DNA of 64,000 nt from G963556115 sp963667375 (GCA_963667375.1 OY763323.1:2170001-2234000); one strand, 5' to 3'. Positions 9,619-18,407 are shown, counted from the first letter of the stretch. Notes: generated by a model from the sequence alone, not told the origin. Translations and numbers: made by a program.

Positions 9619-10034
9619 TACAATTATCTCCTTTGAAAAGATAGTTGAGAAACTACCTGCTCTCGCAGTAGCTCCGGTTCTTAACGTATCGCATCAAAGG
9701 TGAATCGTAGAATAGTTGGAGGTAAGTAAGTGGTTGACTTACTATTCTCAATCAGTTGAGAATGTAGCATTATCGGTACGGACTCCTGAGTGAGCATTTT
9801 CTCCGAACAGCCTGGAGAATATTCTTAAAATAAAGAAGCGCTCTACTAGGTATCGACGCACTGATAGAAGAATGCCGGGTAATGATTGCCGACAGAGTAT
9901 ATTTCACTGTCTCTTATAACCGATAAGAAAGAGAGAAACTTACCCCGTATGGTAAACACTACTTACACTCTAACCAACTACAAGGCATCAGTGATGCAAT
10001 TACAACAATTCACAAACACATATTACTGTGATTT
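9619..10034 (-). promoter_or_regulatory. Long structured 5' leader of ppdK
   Basis: From the predicted transcription start near 10034 to the ppdK ATG there are about 415 nt with no supportable ORF. On the minus strand the leader has a series of short hairpins: GCATC/GATGC near 9990, TTACC/GGTAA near 9945, TTCTCC/GGAGAA near 9805, a perfect 8-bp ATTCTCAA/TTGAGAAT with CTGA loop near 9755, GTAAGT/ACTTAC near 9730, and CTACTGC/GCAGGTAG near 9660. I do not recognise a named riboswitch or a housekeeping RNA (RNase P, tmRNA, SRP). Confidence 0.45.
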
Positions 10035-10040
10035 ACCGTT

Positions 10041-10069
10041 AGTATAGAAAAACCGAATGAAGTTTGCAA
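10041..10069 (-). promoter_or_regulatory. Probable sigma-70 promoter of ppdK
   Basis: On the minus strand TTGCAA (10064-10069) and TATACT (10041-10046) are separated by exactly 17 nt in an AT-rich context. It is the best promoter match upstream of ppdK. The bases between here and the sugar-operon terminator (10070-10344) are very AT-rich and hold nothing else I can recognise. Confidence 0.6.
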
Positions 10070-10344
10070 TAATATTTTTACAGTTGTTTTAATTCTGACA
10101 AAATTTGCGGTACCTGTTTTTGGATAAGAGCTTATTTCTATTCATGTTAGTCTGGTTATTTCGACAAAATTTTTTTGAACTTTATTCTAAAATATTTTTT
10201 TGCTGTTGCTGGAGTTAAGAAAAAATTATGGTTCGGTATTAAGTTAAGTATGGCTTAATTGGCAATTTTTATTGGGTAAATCTGAGCAGAGTTTAAATTT
10301 TAATGAATTATGGAATCAAGATTATGTTAATGCAATTAAGTTAA

Positions 10345-10380
10345 AAATTTTCAGCCAGTGAATATATGATCACTGGCTGA
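10345..10380 (-). terminator. Terminator of the sugar ABC operon
   Basis: A perfect 10-bp inverted repeat (TCAGCCAGTG and CACTGGCTGA around a 10-nt loop) lies 60 nt after the binding-protein stop. On the minus strand it is followed by AAAATTTTTAA, a T-rich tail consistent with intrinsic termination. Confidence 0.75.
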
Positions 10381-10439
10381 AATGGTGTTGCTTCTTTTTT
10401 CACAGTTTTATAATAATAGGCGTTCGGCCGTCATAAGTC

Positions 10440-11396
10440 TTACCACTGTTCTTTGATTCTTGATTCGTCATTAACAGAATTTTCATATTTATAGTGGGCA
10501 CAGGGGATAAAAATAATCTTTTCAATGTCTTCGCCATCAAGATATTTAATGAAGGCTTCGACTGTACCTACCGCCATCTTTGCAGGGAACTGCTGTGGGG
10601 TATCGTAAAGTTTCTTTTCAAAGACTGCCTGTTTGCCGGCAGGAGAGGCATCAAAACCGATAACTGTGATTTTATCGGTAAGACCGGCTTTAGCCACTGC
10701 GGAGTAGGCGCCGAGAGCTGATGGATCATTGACAGAGAAAATTGCTTTGATATCAGGGTGTGCCTGCAGGATATCGGTAGCGGTGTTGTAGCCGTCTACC
10801 CGGTTGCCTTTGCCTGATAATTCGGTAACTATTTCGAGTTTGCTGTTATGCTTTTTCAGCGAATCCTTGAAACCGTCAACACGGTAAATACATGAAGTGA
10901 TTTCAGGATAGGAGATAACAGCGATTTTACCTTCGTCACCGGTGAGCTCGATCATGCTGTCGCCTGCCAGCTGACCGCCCTGGAAGTTATCACTGCCGAT
11001 ATGAGATACGACGAGTTTCTTGGCTTCTTCATCGGTAACCTGAACATCGAAAGTAAAGACTGGAATTCCTGCGGCGTGAGCTCTCTTTACACCTTCTCCT
11101 GCGGCTTTAGAGTCAGCAGGGTTGAGAAATATAGCGTCAAATTTCTGAGCAATAAAGTCGTTCATCTGGCTGTTCTGCTTTGCGGCATCGTTGGCACCAT
11201 CGAGTAATACGACTTCATAACCGTATTTGGCTGCTGCTTTCTGCATTGTAACACCGATAAGTTTGAAGAAAGGGTTGGTGAGATCCATACAGGTCATGCC
11301 AATCTTTCCCTTCATTTCTGCAGCCTGGAGACTTGAGCCGGTTAAAAGTACTACTGCTGCAACAACTAGAAATAATTTAATCAATAGACCACGCAT
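10440..11396 (-). CDS. Sugar ABC transporter periplasmic binding protein (RbsB family)
   Basis: A 318-residue periplasmic protein with a clear signal peptide (about residues 1-25, hydrophobic LFLVVAAVVLLTGSS, likely cleaved after LQAAE or nearby). The mature part is a two-lobe type-I periplasmic binding fold of the ribose/galactose/autoinducer-2 class: GMTCMDLTNPFFK, DAIFLNPADSKAAGEGVKRA, AGIPVFTFD and AIFSVNDPSALGA are landmarks. It is the third gene of a minus-strand operon after the ATPase and permease genes. Which sugar it binds cannot be decided from sequence. ATG 11396 follows a good AGGAGGAGCT ribosome-binding site. Confidence 0.92.
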   Translation of the reverse strand: MRGLLIKLFLVVAAVVLLTGSSLQAAEMKGKIGMTCMDLTNPFFKLIGVTMQKAAAKYGYEVVLLDGANDAAKQNSQMNDFIAQKFDAIFLNPADSKAAGEGVKRAHAAGIPVFTFDVQVTDEEAKKLVVSHIGSDNFQGGQLAGDSMIELTGDEGKIAVISYPEITSCIYRVDGFKDSLKKHNSKLEIVTELSGKGNRVDGYNTATDILQAHPDIKAIFSVNDPSALGAYSAVAKAGLTDKITVIGFDASPAGKQAVFEKKLYDTPQQFPAKMAVGTVEAFIKYLDGEDIEKIIFIPCAHYKYENSVNDESRIKEQW

Positions 11397-11461
11397 TACT
11401 AGCTCCTCCTAACTAAAGTAAACAAACAAGTATAAATAACCCGGGTTATTTATGCACAATT

Positions 11462-12799
11462 TTATTTTCCAGCGAACATTGATTTGAAACTTGCGCCGCT
11501 GCGGAATTTGTCCAGAAGAACTGCGGCGAGAATGACGAGTCCGAGCACTACCTGCTGAGTGTAGCTCTCTATTCCAAGAAGATTCATTCCGTTCTGAATT
11601 ACCGAGATAATGAAGGCCCCGATAAGTGTGCCGAAGATTCTGCCGGAACCGCCGGCGAGGCTGGTCCCGCCGACCACGACTGCCGCGATGACATACATCT
11701 CGAACATAACCCCGCAGTTGGGAGTTCCGGTATTGAGCTGTGAGGCCTGTATGCAACCACCCAGACCGGCAGCACAGGCACTGACAAAGTAGACGAAGAT
11801 TATAACCCATCTGACCGGTACCCCTGAGAGTCTGGCTGCTTCGGTATTACCGCCAACCGCGTAGATGTAACGACCAAGTTTGGTCTTGGCCATAAAGATA
11901 TGTGAAATAATATAGAGTACTACCAGCAGTATTACGGTGTTGGGTATCCCCAGAGTATAACCTTGCCCCAGCCAGGTAAGGGTTTTAGGAACCTGATATA
12001 TTGAATAGCCGCCGGTGATCAGAAACGCCAGTCCACGCGCAACCATCATCAGAGCCAGTGTCGTTATGAAGGGCGCAACCTTGAAACGGGCAACAATCCA
12101 GCCACCGATAGTTCCCATCAAACTGGTAACAGCAATACCGACTATGAAGCCAATCAGTACAACGTGCCAGCCAGCATGAATTCCGCCCATGCGTTTCATT
12201 ACCAGAGTACTGATAACTGCCGCCAGTGCGATAAGACTGCCGACAGACAAATCAATACCGCCGGTAATAATGACCATGGTCATGCCGATGGCAATGACGG
12301 CGATAACAACTATACGGTCGACTACCGCCAGCATATTTCCAAGCTTGAGAAAATCAGGCCAGGTGTAGATCCTGGGGGCGATAACTTTTACCCCTTTGAA
12401 CTCCGGGTATTTGCTGTCCATGGTTTCAAAGACCCGCCATTTCAGCGGGATGACTCCTGATACGAGAATAGCTGAAGGCGGTGTCTGATTATCCTTGAGT
12501 TCTTTGAGGGCGAGAACGAGATCTCGAGGGGAGCCGACACAGTTGCGGATATTTGTATAGCCGGCTTGCTGGAGGATTGAAGTTGCTTTACCCGCGAAGT
12601 CTTGTGTCTCTCTGTCGGTTTTACCGGCAATTAAAACCGGTGCCGCTTTATCGGTAATTTCTGCGGTAACTTTTTCTGCCACCTCTATTCCGGCACCGCT
12701 GCCTATTGCCCGCTGTTCCTTCAAGGTAAGAGCACTGAAGAAAGCGCAAAGCAGCAATAGAACAAAAATCATACCATAGTCATTCAAGAACCTGCCCAT
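11462..12799 (-). CDS. Sugar ABC transporter permease (RbsC family) with large extra N-terminal domain
   Basis: The C-terminal 290 residues are a standard RbsC-type permease: GMTMVIITGGIDLSVGSL opens it and the GGTSLAGGSGRIFGTLIGA coupling motif is near the end. At 445 residues it is about 120 longer than typical RbsC (around 320). The extra length lies between the first membrane helix (about residues 8-28) and the next (about 163). This insert of roughly 130 residues is hydrophilic and looks alpha/beta (KAAPVLIAGKTDRETQDFAG, PPSAILVSGVIPL). It would be extracytoplasmic. I chose ATG 12799 (MGRFLNDYG) because AGGAGCTAAA precedes it; a start 15 nt upstream lacks such a site. Confidence 0.88.
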   Translation of the reverse strand: MGRFLNDYGMIFVLLLLCAFFSALTLKEQRAIGSGAGIEVAEKVTAEITDKAAPVLIAGKTDRETQDFAGKATSILQQAGYTNIRNCVGSPRDLVLALKELKDNQTPPSAILVSGVIPLKWRVFETMDSKYPEFKGVKVIAPRIYTWPDFLKLGNMLAVVDRIVVIAVIAIGMTMVIITGGIDLSVGSLIALAAVISTLVMKRMGGIHAGWHVVLIGFIVGIAVTSLMGTIGGWIVARFKVAPFITTLALMMVARGLAFLITGGYSIYQVPKTLTWLGQGYTLGIPNTVILLVVLYIISHIFMAKTKLGRYIYAVGGNTEAARLSGVPVRWVIIFVYFVSACAAGLGGCIQASQLNTGTPNCGVMFEMYVIAAVVVGGTSLAGGSGRIFGTLIGAFIISVIQNGMNLLGIESYTQQVVLGLVILAAVLLDKFRSGASFKSMFAGK

Positions 12800-12870
12800 T
12801 TTAGCTCCTGTCATCCTTAAAATTTTATTGATATCTTCTCGTTTGAATTAAAATTATAATCAAGTGCAGA

Positions 12871-14358
12871 TCAGGTAATCGCCATAGTCAGTATCTGCTC
12901 CTGAGTCGTATGTGCGACATCGTTTATTTCACCTTTGATGCTGCCTTCGTGCATTACTATTATGCGGTCGCTCATCCCGAGAATCTCAGGGAGTTCACTG
13001 CTTACCATGATGATCGCTTTGCCTTCACTGGCCAGATGGTTTATCAGCAGATAGATTTCATACTTTGCTCCGACATCAATGCCCCGGGTCGGCTCGTCAA
13101 AGATGATGATGTCGCAATTCTTCTGCAGCCATTTAGCCAGCACCACTTTCTGCTGGTTGCCCCCTGAAAGATGAGCTGCCAGTTCTTCCTGATGCGGAAT
13201 CTTTATCTGCAGACTTTTTACAAATCCCGCGAGCGCCTCGCGTTCTTTGCGGGAATTTACAAAGAGTTTGGGCGCGAAGGTGTCAAGATTAGGCAGCCCA
13301 AAGTTTTCCCGTACGCTATGCACCAGAATAAGACCTTGTCCTTTTCTATCCTCGGTGAGCAGGCAGATGCGGTTTTCAAGAGCTTTGCGCGGCGAGTTTA
13401 TCTCTATTTTATTTCCACGGATATAGATATCGCCGCTGTCCTTATGATCTGCTCCGAAAATAATGCGCATGGTCTCGGTTCTGCCGGCTCCGACAAGTCC
13501 GGAAAATCCGAGAACCTCTCCACCGCATATTCTGAAAGAGACATCTTTAACTGCCTTACCGCGGTTGAGATGCTCCACCCGCAGGAGTTCTTCGCGCAGC
13601 GGCGCTTTTGCTTTCGGAAATTCATTCTCCAGACTTCTGCCGACCATCATTTCAATCAGCCGTTCTTTGGTAATGTCCTTCACTCGTTCTGTGCCGATAT
13701 ATTCTCCATCCCGCATGACTGTAACCCGGTCGCAGATCTCGAATATTTCATCCAGCCGGTGGCTTATATAAATAACGCTAATACCTTTGTTCTTGAGGTC
13801 TTTTATGATGTTGAAGAGGGCGGAAACCTCCTGATTGGTGAGGGCAGCAGAGGGCTCATCCATAACAATTATACGGGCATTGATACTCAGGGCTTTGGCA
13901 ATTTCCACCGTCTGCTGCTGGGCTACGGTAAGATTGCGGCAGAGTTCTGCCGGATTGATTTCCAGACCGATGCGCTTAAAGAGTTCGACAGACTTTTCAT
14001 GCTGGGTTTTATGATCAACCAGCCCTTTTGAAATTATTTCACGTCCGAGAAAGATGTTCTCGGCAACCGACATTTCTGGAATAAGGTTGAATTCCTGATA
14101 GATAATTGCTATTCCCTGATGTTGTGAATTTACCGGATCGGTAATACTGATTTTTGTTTCATCAAGAAAGATATCACCTGAGTCTGCCATATGTGCACCG
14201 CCAAGTACCTTGATAAGAGTGCTTTTCCCGGCACCATTTTCGCCGCAAACCCCGTGGCATTCACCCAGCTCAAGATCGAAATCCACACCTTTTAGTGCGT
14301 GAACACCGGCAAATGATTTTTTTATTTTTGACATCCTCAGAACAGAACTTCTACTCAC
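12871..14358 (-). CDS. Sugar ABC transporter ATP-binding protein (RbsA family)
   Basis: A 495-residue cytoplasmic ATPase with two ABC domains, as in RbsA/MglA/XylG. Domain 1 contains Walker A GENGAGKSTLIK, signature NLTVAQQQ and Walker B IIVMDEPSAAL. Domain 2 carries the usual degenerate Walker A region (FSGLVGAGRTETMR), a canonical LSGGNQQK signature and IIIFDEPTRGIDVG. The start is GTG 14358 with AAAGGA six bases upstream. It is the first gene of the ATPase-permease-binding protein operon. No regulator gene is adjacent on this strand. Confidence 0.94.
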   Translation of the reverse strand: MSRSSVLRMSKIKKSFAGVHALKGVDFDLELGECHGVCGENGAGKSTLIKVLGGAHMADSGDIFLDETKISITDPVNSQHQGIAIIYQEFNLIPEMSVAENIFLGREIISKGLVDHKTQHEKSVELFKRIGLEINPAELCRNLTVAQQQTVEIAKALSINARIIVMDEPSAALTNQEVSALFNIIKDLKNKGISVIYISHRLDEIFEICDRVTVMRDGEYIGTERVKDITKERLIEMMVGRSLENEFPKAKAPLREELLRVEHLNRGKAVKDVSFRICGGEVLGFSGLVGAGRTETMRIIFGADHKDSGDIYIRGNKIEINSPRKALENRICLLTEDRKGQGLILVHSVRENFGLPNLDTFAPKLFVNSRKEREALAGFVKSLQIKIPHQEELAAHLSGGNQQKVVLAKWLQKNCDIIIFDEPTRGIDVGAKYEIYLLINHLASEGKAIIMVSSELPEILGMSDRIIVMHEGSIKGEINDVAHTTQEQILTMAIT

Positions 14359-14871
14359 AGTGCATCCTTTCTCTACTAAGATTTACCGAATGGATAATAT
14401 CTGTTCGCTCCAGGGATTAACCGGGAGTGCAGTAAGAAAAATATTATGGATCAGAGTATGCGTTATTATAAATTCAATATATTCTGGTTTCCCCAAACGT
14501 TATTATATAAACAACAGAATAACAAGCTGTGTTCTTGTCTATCTTGTGTAACAGGTAATAGAAGTGCAGATTCAACTGTAAAGCATCGTTGAAAGATATT
14601 TTTTAACTATTGTTTAACAATAAACTTTACTATTAAGATACACTATGAAAAGCTGCAAAACCACTAAAATATCTGTAAAAATTAAAAAAATAACAAACGG
14701 GCGTGTAATGTAGAGTAAATGAAAAATTATGTCTATTTTTTAGTAATTTATATAGTAATAATTTGTAATTTTTAAATTATTAATGGGTGTTGTCTCAAAA
14801 TTGTATGCTTTAGAAGCATTATTGCTTAAGTAAGTTTAATGTAATTTAGTTAGTTGATTCTAATTTTTTGA
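14359..14871. other. Divergent intergenic region between the sugar ABC operon and the flavodoxin gene
   Basis: About 510 AT-rich nucleotides with no supportable gene. It must contain the minus-strand promoter of the sugar operon, which I cannot place with confidence. The only strong element is the perfect 15-nt palindrome TATTGTTTAACAATA at 14608-14622, a possible operator. Confidence 0.5.
14608..14622. promoter_or_regulatory. 15-nt palindrome, possible operator
   Basis: TATTGTT and AACAATA flank one central T, a perfect inverted repeat 250 nt upstream of the sugar ATPase gene and about 265 nt upstream of the flavodoxin promoter. The bound regulator, if any, is unknown, and AT-rich DNA yields such palindromes by chance more often. 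Confidence 0.3.
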
Positions 14872-14899
14872 TTGACTTTGCTGGAAATTTATGTATAGT
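14872..14899 (+). promoter_or_regulatory. Promoter of the flavodoxin-DUF2023 unit
   Basis: TTGACT (14872-14877) and TATAGT (14894-14899) with a 16-nt spacer give a strong sigma-70 match. The transcription start would be near 14906, leaving a leader of about 190 nt. Confidence 0.7.
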
Positions 14900-14905
14900 A
14901 GCAGG

Positions 14906-15093
14906 CATGTCGGATAAGGAGGTAAATATTAAAGCCTTATGGCGATATTAATTATTCGGGGCGGTGTCACTCTATCGCTGGTGTTGAGAATTTGTTTCAT
15001 CAAGGTTGACAGTGTATCTATGCCACAGACTGTAAAACTGTCTGTTAGCATTGGGCGCTGGTTTTAGTGAGTTATTTTCTTGAAAGGTAGAGT
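14906..15093 (+). promoter_or_regulatory. Folded 5' leader of flavodoxin gene
   Basis: Two structural elements are visible. ATAAGG (about 14924) can pair with CCTTAT (about 14936), which would hide an AAGGAGGT Shine-Dalgarno-like sequence. A compound hairpin at 15010-15060 stacks CAGTG/CGCTG, TATGC/GCATT and ACAGAC/GTCTGT and is followed by GGTTTTAG. A 41-codon ORF starts at ATG 14940 and ends at the TAG at 15066-15068, but its spacing from AAGGAGGT (about 15 nt) is poor. I do not recognise an FMN or other known riboswitch here. Confidence 0.4.
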
Positions 15094-15585
15094 ATGCGAA
15101 TAGGTATTTATTATGGCAGTACGACCGGTAATACCGAGAGTGTTGCGGGACGTATTGCAGGGGCGGTTTCAGGGCATGAGGTTACTTTGGCTAATATTTC
15201 CGGTTGCAATGTGGCGGATCTGTTGGATAATGAGCTGCTGATACTGGGAGCTTCGACCTGGGGCGAGGGAGAAGTGCAGGATGATTGGGCAGATTTGATT
15301 AAAGAGTTGAACGGGGCTGATCTTAGTGGTAAGAAAGTGGCGCTGTTTGGACTTGGTGATCAGGCGGGGTGGTCGGATACATATGTTGATGGTATGTCTG
15401 AGCTCTATGCTGCGGTTACCGCTGCCGGGGCAGAAGTGGTAGGGCGCTGGCCGGTGGAAGGCTATGATTTTACCTCTTCAAAGGCGGTTGTTGATGGTAT
15501 GTTTGTCGGTCTGGCTCTGGATGAGAGCAATCAGCAGGAACAGACAGACTCCCGTATCAGCAGCTGGCTTGCTGGTATTATTTAA
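15094..15585 (+). CDS. Flavodoxin (long-chain type)
   Basis: A 163-residue cytoplasmic FMN protein that carries low-potential electrons, often replacing ferredoxin when iron is short. The FMN-phosphate loop GSTTGNTE is at residues 8-15. The flavin-ring loops are STWGEGEVQDDW (about 54-65) and GLGDQAGWSDTYVDG (about 90-105), as in NifF/FldA-type long-chain flavodoxins. ATG 15094 is preceded by AAAGGTAG. The DUF2023 gene follows after 113 nt containing a strong hairpin, so the two are probably one transcript. The electron donors and acceptors are not evident from the neighbourhood. Confidence 0.95.
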   Translation: MRIGIYYGSTTGNTESVAGRIAGAVSGHEVTLANISGCNVADLLDNELLILGASTWGEGEVQDDWADLIKELNGADLSGKKVALFGLGDQAGWSDTYVDGMSELYAAVTAAGAEVVGRWPVEGYDFTSSKAVVDGMFVGLALDESNQQEQTDSRISSWLAGII

Positions 15586-15604
15586 TTAGGTCGTGTTGTG
15601 TGCT

Positions 15605-15656
15605 CCAGACCTCTCTAATTGGCGTATTTGGGTGAGTACATCATTGAGGGGTCTGG
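15605..15656 (+). other. Hairpin between flavodoxin and DUF2023 genes
   Basis: CCAGACCTCTC pairs with GAGGGGTCTGG (11 bp, one G-U) around a loop of about 30 nt. There is no T run, so it is not a canonical terminator. It may stabilise the upstream message or set the ratio of the two products. Confidence 0.45.
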
Positions 15657-15698
15657 ATTTGTCACAGTCTTTCGACTGGTGGCTTTTGGAGAAATATT

Positions 15699-16049
15699 AT
15701 GGATCAGGTACTGAATCATCATTTATATGAGTATAAGAAGGGGTTGCGCCGTCTGATTTTACACACTGTTCTGAAGAATGAGGTCCCGGGTATTATTGAA
15801 AGATTTGAGCGTTCAGCAATAGCCTATGAGGTTGTGCCGCTGGGAGCGCAGCGGGCGAATATCTTCTTTGGCGATAATGTCTGCATCGAGATTATAAAGA
15901 GTATCGGTAAGAGCAGTCTCACTGATTATACACCCGAGGAGGACTTTATCCTTGGTACCATGCTGGGCTATTGTCGGCGTCAGCAGTGTGAGCGTTATCT
16001 CAAACTGAAGCAGAATTCATTCTGTCCTGAGCGGACATTGGCAGGGTGA
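15699..16049 (+). CDS. DUF2023 family protein
   Basis: A 116-residue protein matching the DUF2023 pattern: an N-terminal HHLYEYKKGLRRLILHT, a central VPLGAQRANIFFGD, and a C-terminal EEDFILGTMLGYCRRQQCERYL with a Cys pair. Members of this family have no known biochemical function, but they recur directly downstream of flavodoxin genes, as here. A flavodoxin-related role is therefore inferred from context only. There is no signal peptide or membrane segment, so it should be cytoplasmic. The start ATG follows GGAGAAATATT. The gene converges with the histidine kinase gene, leaving 9 nt between stop codons. Confidence 0.8.
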   Translation: MDQVLNHHLYEYKKGLRRLILHTVLKNEVPGIIERFERSAIAYEVVPLGAQRANIFFGDNVCIEIIKSIGKSSLTDYTPEEDFILGTMLGYCRRQQCERYLKLKQNSFCPERTLAG

Positions 16050-16058
16050 AAATCCCGG

Positions 16059-18407
16059 CTAAGAATTCAGTATTGATGAAATCGTTTCCAGTAGATCATA
16101 GCTTCTGTAGGGCTTGGCTATGAAGCTGCACATGCCTTTTTCTATCATGTGCTGCACCTCCTGATCCGGTGCTAACCCTGAGGCTAGAATAATCCTGATA
16201 TCAGGATTGACTTCCTTCATCCTTCTAAAACATTCCTTTCCGTTCATGTCAGGCATTATCATGTCAAGCAGTACTGCTGTGTATAGTGAATCGTTCTTTT
16301 CAAGGTCCAGCAGCGCTGCGGTGCCGTTCTCCAGCGCATTGACGGTGTAGCCGGCTTCTTCCAGAATACGGGATGCGGTAATTCTCATAATATTTTCATC
16401 GTCTACAACTAGAATATTCCCGGTTTGTGGTGGTAGTTCTTTCTTTGGGTGATCTTTATTGTCGGCAGTTTCAACAGCAGGCAGAAGTATTGTAAATTGT
16501 GTGCCGGTGTTCTCCTGACTATTAACTCTGATATCTCCTTTATGCTGTTCTATGGTTCCGTAGACTGCTGATAAACCGAGCCCGGTTCCTTTTCCGGTTT
16601 CCCGGGTAGTGAAGAACGGTTCAAAGATGTGTTTGATATTTTCCTGACTGATACCGATGCCATTATCATTTATTGAAATTTCTATATAGTCTCCAGGCTC
16701 TAACCGCTTCATGTAAGTGCTGGTAATGGGGCTGGTGAGTATGAGATCCTGAGTGCTGATATTTATCGTTCCGCCATCATTCATGGCCAGAGCGGAATTT
16801 ATTCCCATATTGATAAATATATTCTGCAGTTGTGAGGAATCACCGACAATAAAATGTTTCTTGGCTTTTAAGCAGGTATGAATTTCAATACGCTTGTCAA
16901 TTGTCCGGGTCAGGAGTTCTGTCGAATCGGATATTACCTCGTGTATATCAATACTGGTAGAGGGGATATTGTTTTTTCTGGCAAATGAGAGAAGTTTGCT
17001 GGTGAGGCTGGCTGCTTTTTCTGCGGTATCAATTATATGACGGAGGTATTCTTCGGCATCTTTATCACCGGTGACTTTTTTGGTGAGCAACTCTGAAAAT
17101 CCGATAATTCCTCCGAGCATATTGTTAAAGTCATGTGCTACTCCGCCTGCTAGCTGACCAATTGCATCCATTCTCTGACTGTGCTGAAGTTTTTCCTGTA
17201 AGAGATGCTGCTTGGTTATATCGCGGAATACCATAATTGCACCGATCAGGTGTTTGTCATCGGTTATTATCGGTGCTGCAGAGTCGGCAATCAAATATTC
17301 ATTACCGTCTCTGGCGACAAGTGCGGTGGTATTATTGAGGGAATAGCAGGTTTGTGTTTCCAGAACTTTTTGTATCGGGCTTACTATGGTCTCCGCAGTT
17401 ACAGTGTCTTTCAGTTGTAATATGGTATCAATATTCTGGTTGATGGCTTCCGCATTGCTGTATCCTGTGAGCTTCTGAGCTATCAGGTTGATGCGGGTTA
17501 TTCTGCCTTGGATATCGGTGGAGATGACGCCATCACCAATGGAATCAAGGGTAGTGTTGAGATTTTTTGCCAGAAGGGAGGTCTGATATTGCTGGCTCAG
17601 AAGAATATCGGTTATTTTTGAGATTATCAGTGCTGTTATAATCAGAATTATTACTACAATCGAGCGCATGAAAATTTCATGCAGATCTCCAGCTGGAAAG
17701 AGACTGTTAATAAACCTTCTACTGTTTCCGATATCCCAGAGGTAATCAAAGGTGGTGTCCGTAAGCCAGTAATAGAGAATGAATATGACGGTAATAGTTA
17801 TTATTCCGGTTTTAAGTTTATTATTTCCGGTGGTATATACGCTGATATTTTTCACCAGTAACTCGGCTCTTGTAAAAATAGTGAAGATTGGAATTCCGAT
17901 GATAAAAGTACCGAGTGAATGGGCTACTGCCCATTTGGCCAGGGTGCTGAAGAAGTGGTCATAACTGATAATACCGAGCAGGTATTTGGATCCGGCTCCA
18001 CCTAACGCCGTTGCCAGCGGTGTCAGCACTAAAGCGATTATAAAGCACAGAATAATACTGCCGGTATTCTTGAAAATCAGATCTCTGGTGAGCAGTCTGC
18101 GCAGCAGAGATGCTGCAAGTTCAGGGGCCAGGGTATTCATAATACTTATACAAAGAGCAAAACTCCATGGACTTGCAAGAGTGAAATGGTTTGCGAATAT
18201 GCTTCCCAAGGCTATGGCGGCAGCGACACTCCAGCCGTAGTAAAACGAGGCGGCAAGTGCGATTCCTGCAGCTGGCCATATGGGCATCGGCAGATGTCCG
18301 AAATCACAGAAAATAATGTAATTAATGGCTGAAATTCCCCAATATCCCAATATTATCAGAATATTAATGAATAAAGTGTTCAGGTATTTATTGTTTGAAA
18401 ATACCAT
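16059..18407 (-). CDS. Hybrid sensor histidine kinase with MASE1 membrane domain, PAS and receiver
   Basis: A 782-residue inner-membrane signalling protein. The N-terminal part (about residues 10-290) has eight or so hydrophobic segments and the MASE1 hallmark GHLPMPIWPAAGIALAASF. A PAS domain follows (about 310-430, SIGDGVISTDIQGRITRIN). The HisKA domain has phosphoacceptor His in GGVAHDFNNML. The ATPase domain has NDNGIGIS, FEPFFTT and GKGTGLGLS. A C-terminal receiver starts with ILVVDDENI and holds the phospho-Asp in LLDMIMPDMNG. I start at ATG 18407 (MVFSNNKYLNT) because AAGGATTAACC precedes it; an in-frame ATG 45 codons upstream has no such site and no domain content. There is no adjacent output regulator, so phosphotransfer probably goes to a protein encoded elsewhere. 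Confidence 0.92.
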   Translation of the reverse strand: MVFSNNKYLNTLFINILIILGYWGISAINYIIFCDFGHLPMPIWPAAGIALAASFYYGWSVAAAIALGSIFANHFTLASPWSFALCISIMNTLAPELAASLLRRLLTRDLIFKNTGSIILCFIIALVLTPLATALGGAGSKYLLGIISYDHFFSTLAKWAVAHSLGTFIIGIPIFTIFTRAELLVKNISVYTTGNNKLKTGIITITVIFILYYWLTDTTFDYLWDIGNSRRFINSLFPAGDLHEIFMRSIVVIILIITALIISKITDILLSQQYQTSLLAKNLNTTLDSIGDGVISTDIQGRITRINLIAQKLTGYSNAEAINQNIDTILQLKDTVTAETIVSPIQKVLETQTCYSLNNTTALVARDGNEYLIADSAAPIITDDKHLIGAIMVFRDITKQHLLQEKLQHSQRMDAIGQLAGGVAHDFNNMLGGIIGFSELLTKKVTGDKDAEEYLRHIIDTAEKAASLTSKLLSFARKNNIPSTSIDIHEVISDSTELLTRTIDKRIEIHTCLKAKKHFIVGDSSQLQNIFINMGINSALAMNDGGTINISTQDLILTSPITSTYMKRLEPGDYIEISINDNGIGISQENIKHIFEPFFTTRETGKGTGLGLSAVYGTIEQHKGDIRVNSQENTGTQFTILLPAVETADNKDHPKKELPPQTGNILVVDDENIMRITASRILEEAGYTVNALENGTAALLDLEKNDSLYTAVLLDMIMPDMNGKECFRRMKEVNPDIRIILASGLAPDQEVQHMIEKGMCSFIAKPYRSYDLLETISSILNS

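Noticed and set aside
13171..14031. 286-codon plus-strand ORF opposite the sugar ATPase gene
   Set aside because: Antisense to clear ABC ATPase motifs, with no domain of its own.
14940..15068. 41-codon ORF in the flavodoxin leader as a real gene
   Set aside because: Poor spacing from the AAGGAGGT and no recognisable product; kept only as part of the leader finding.
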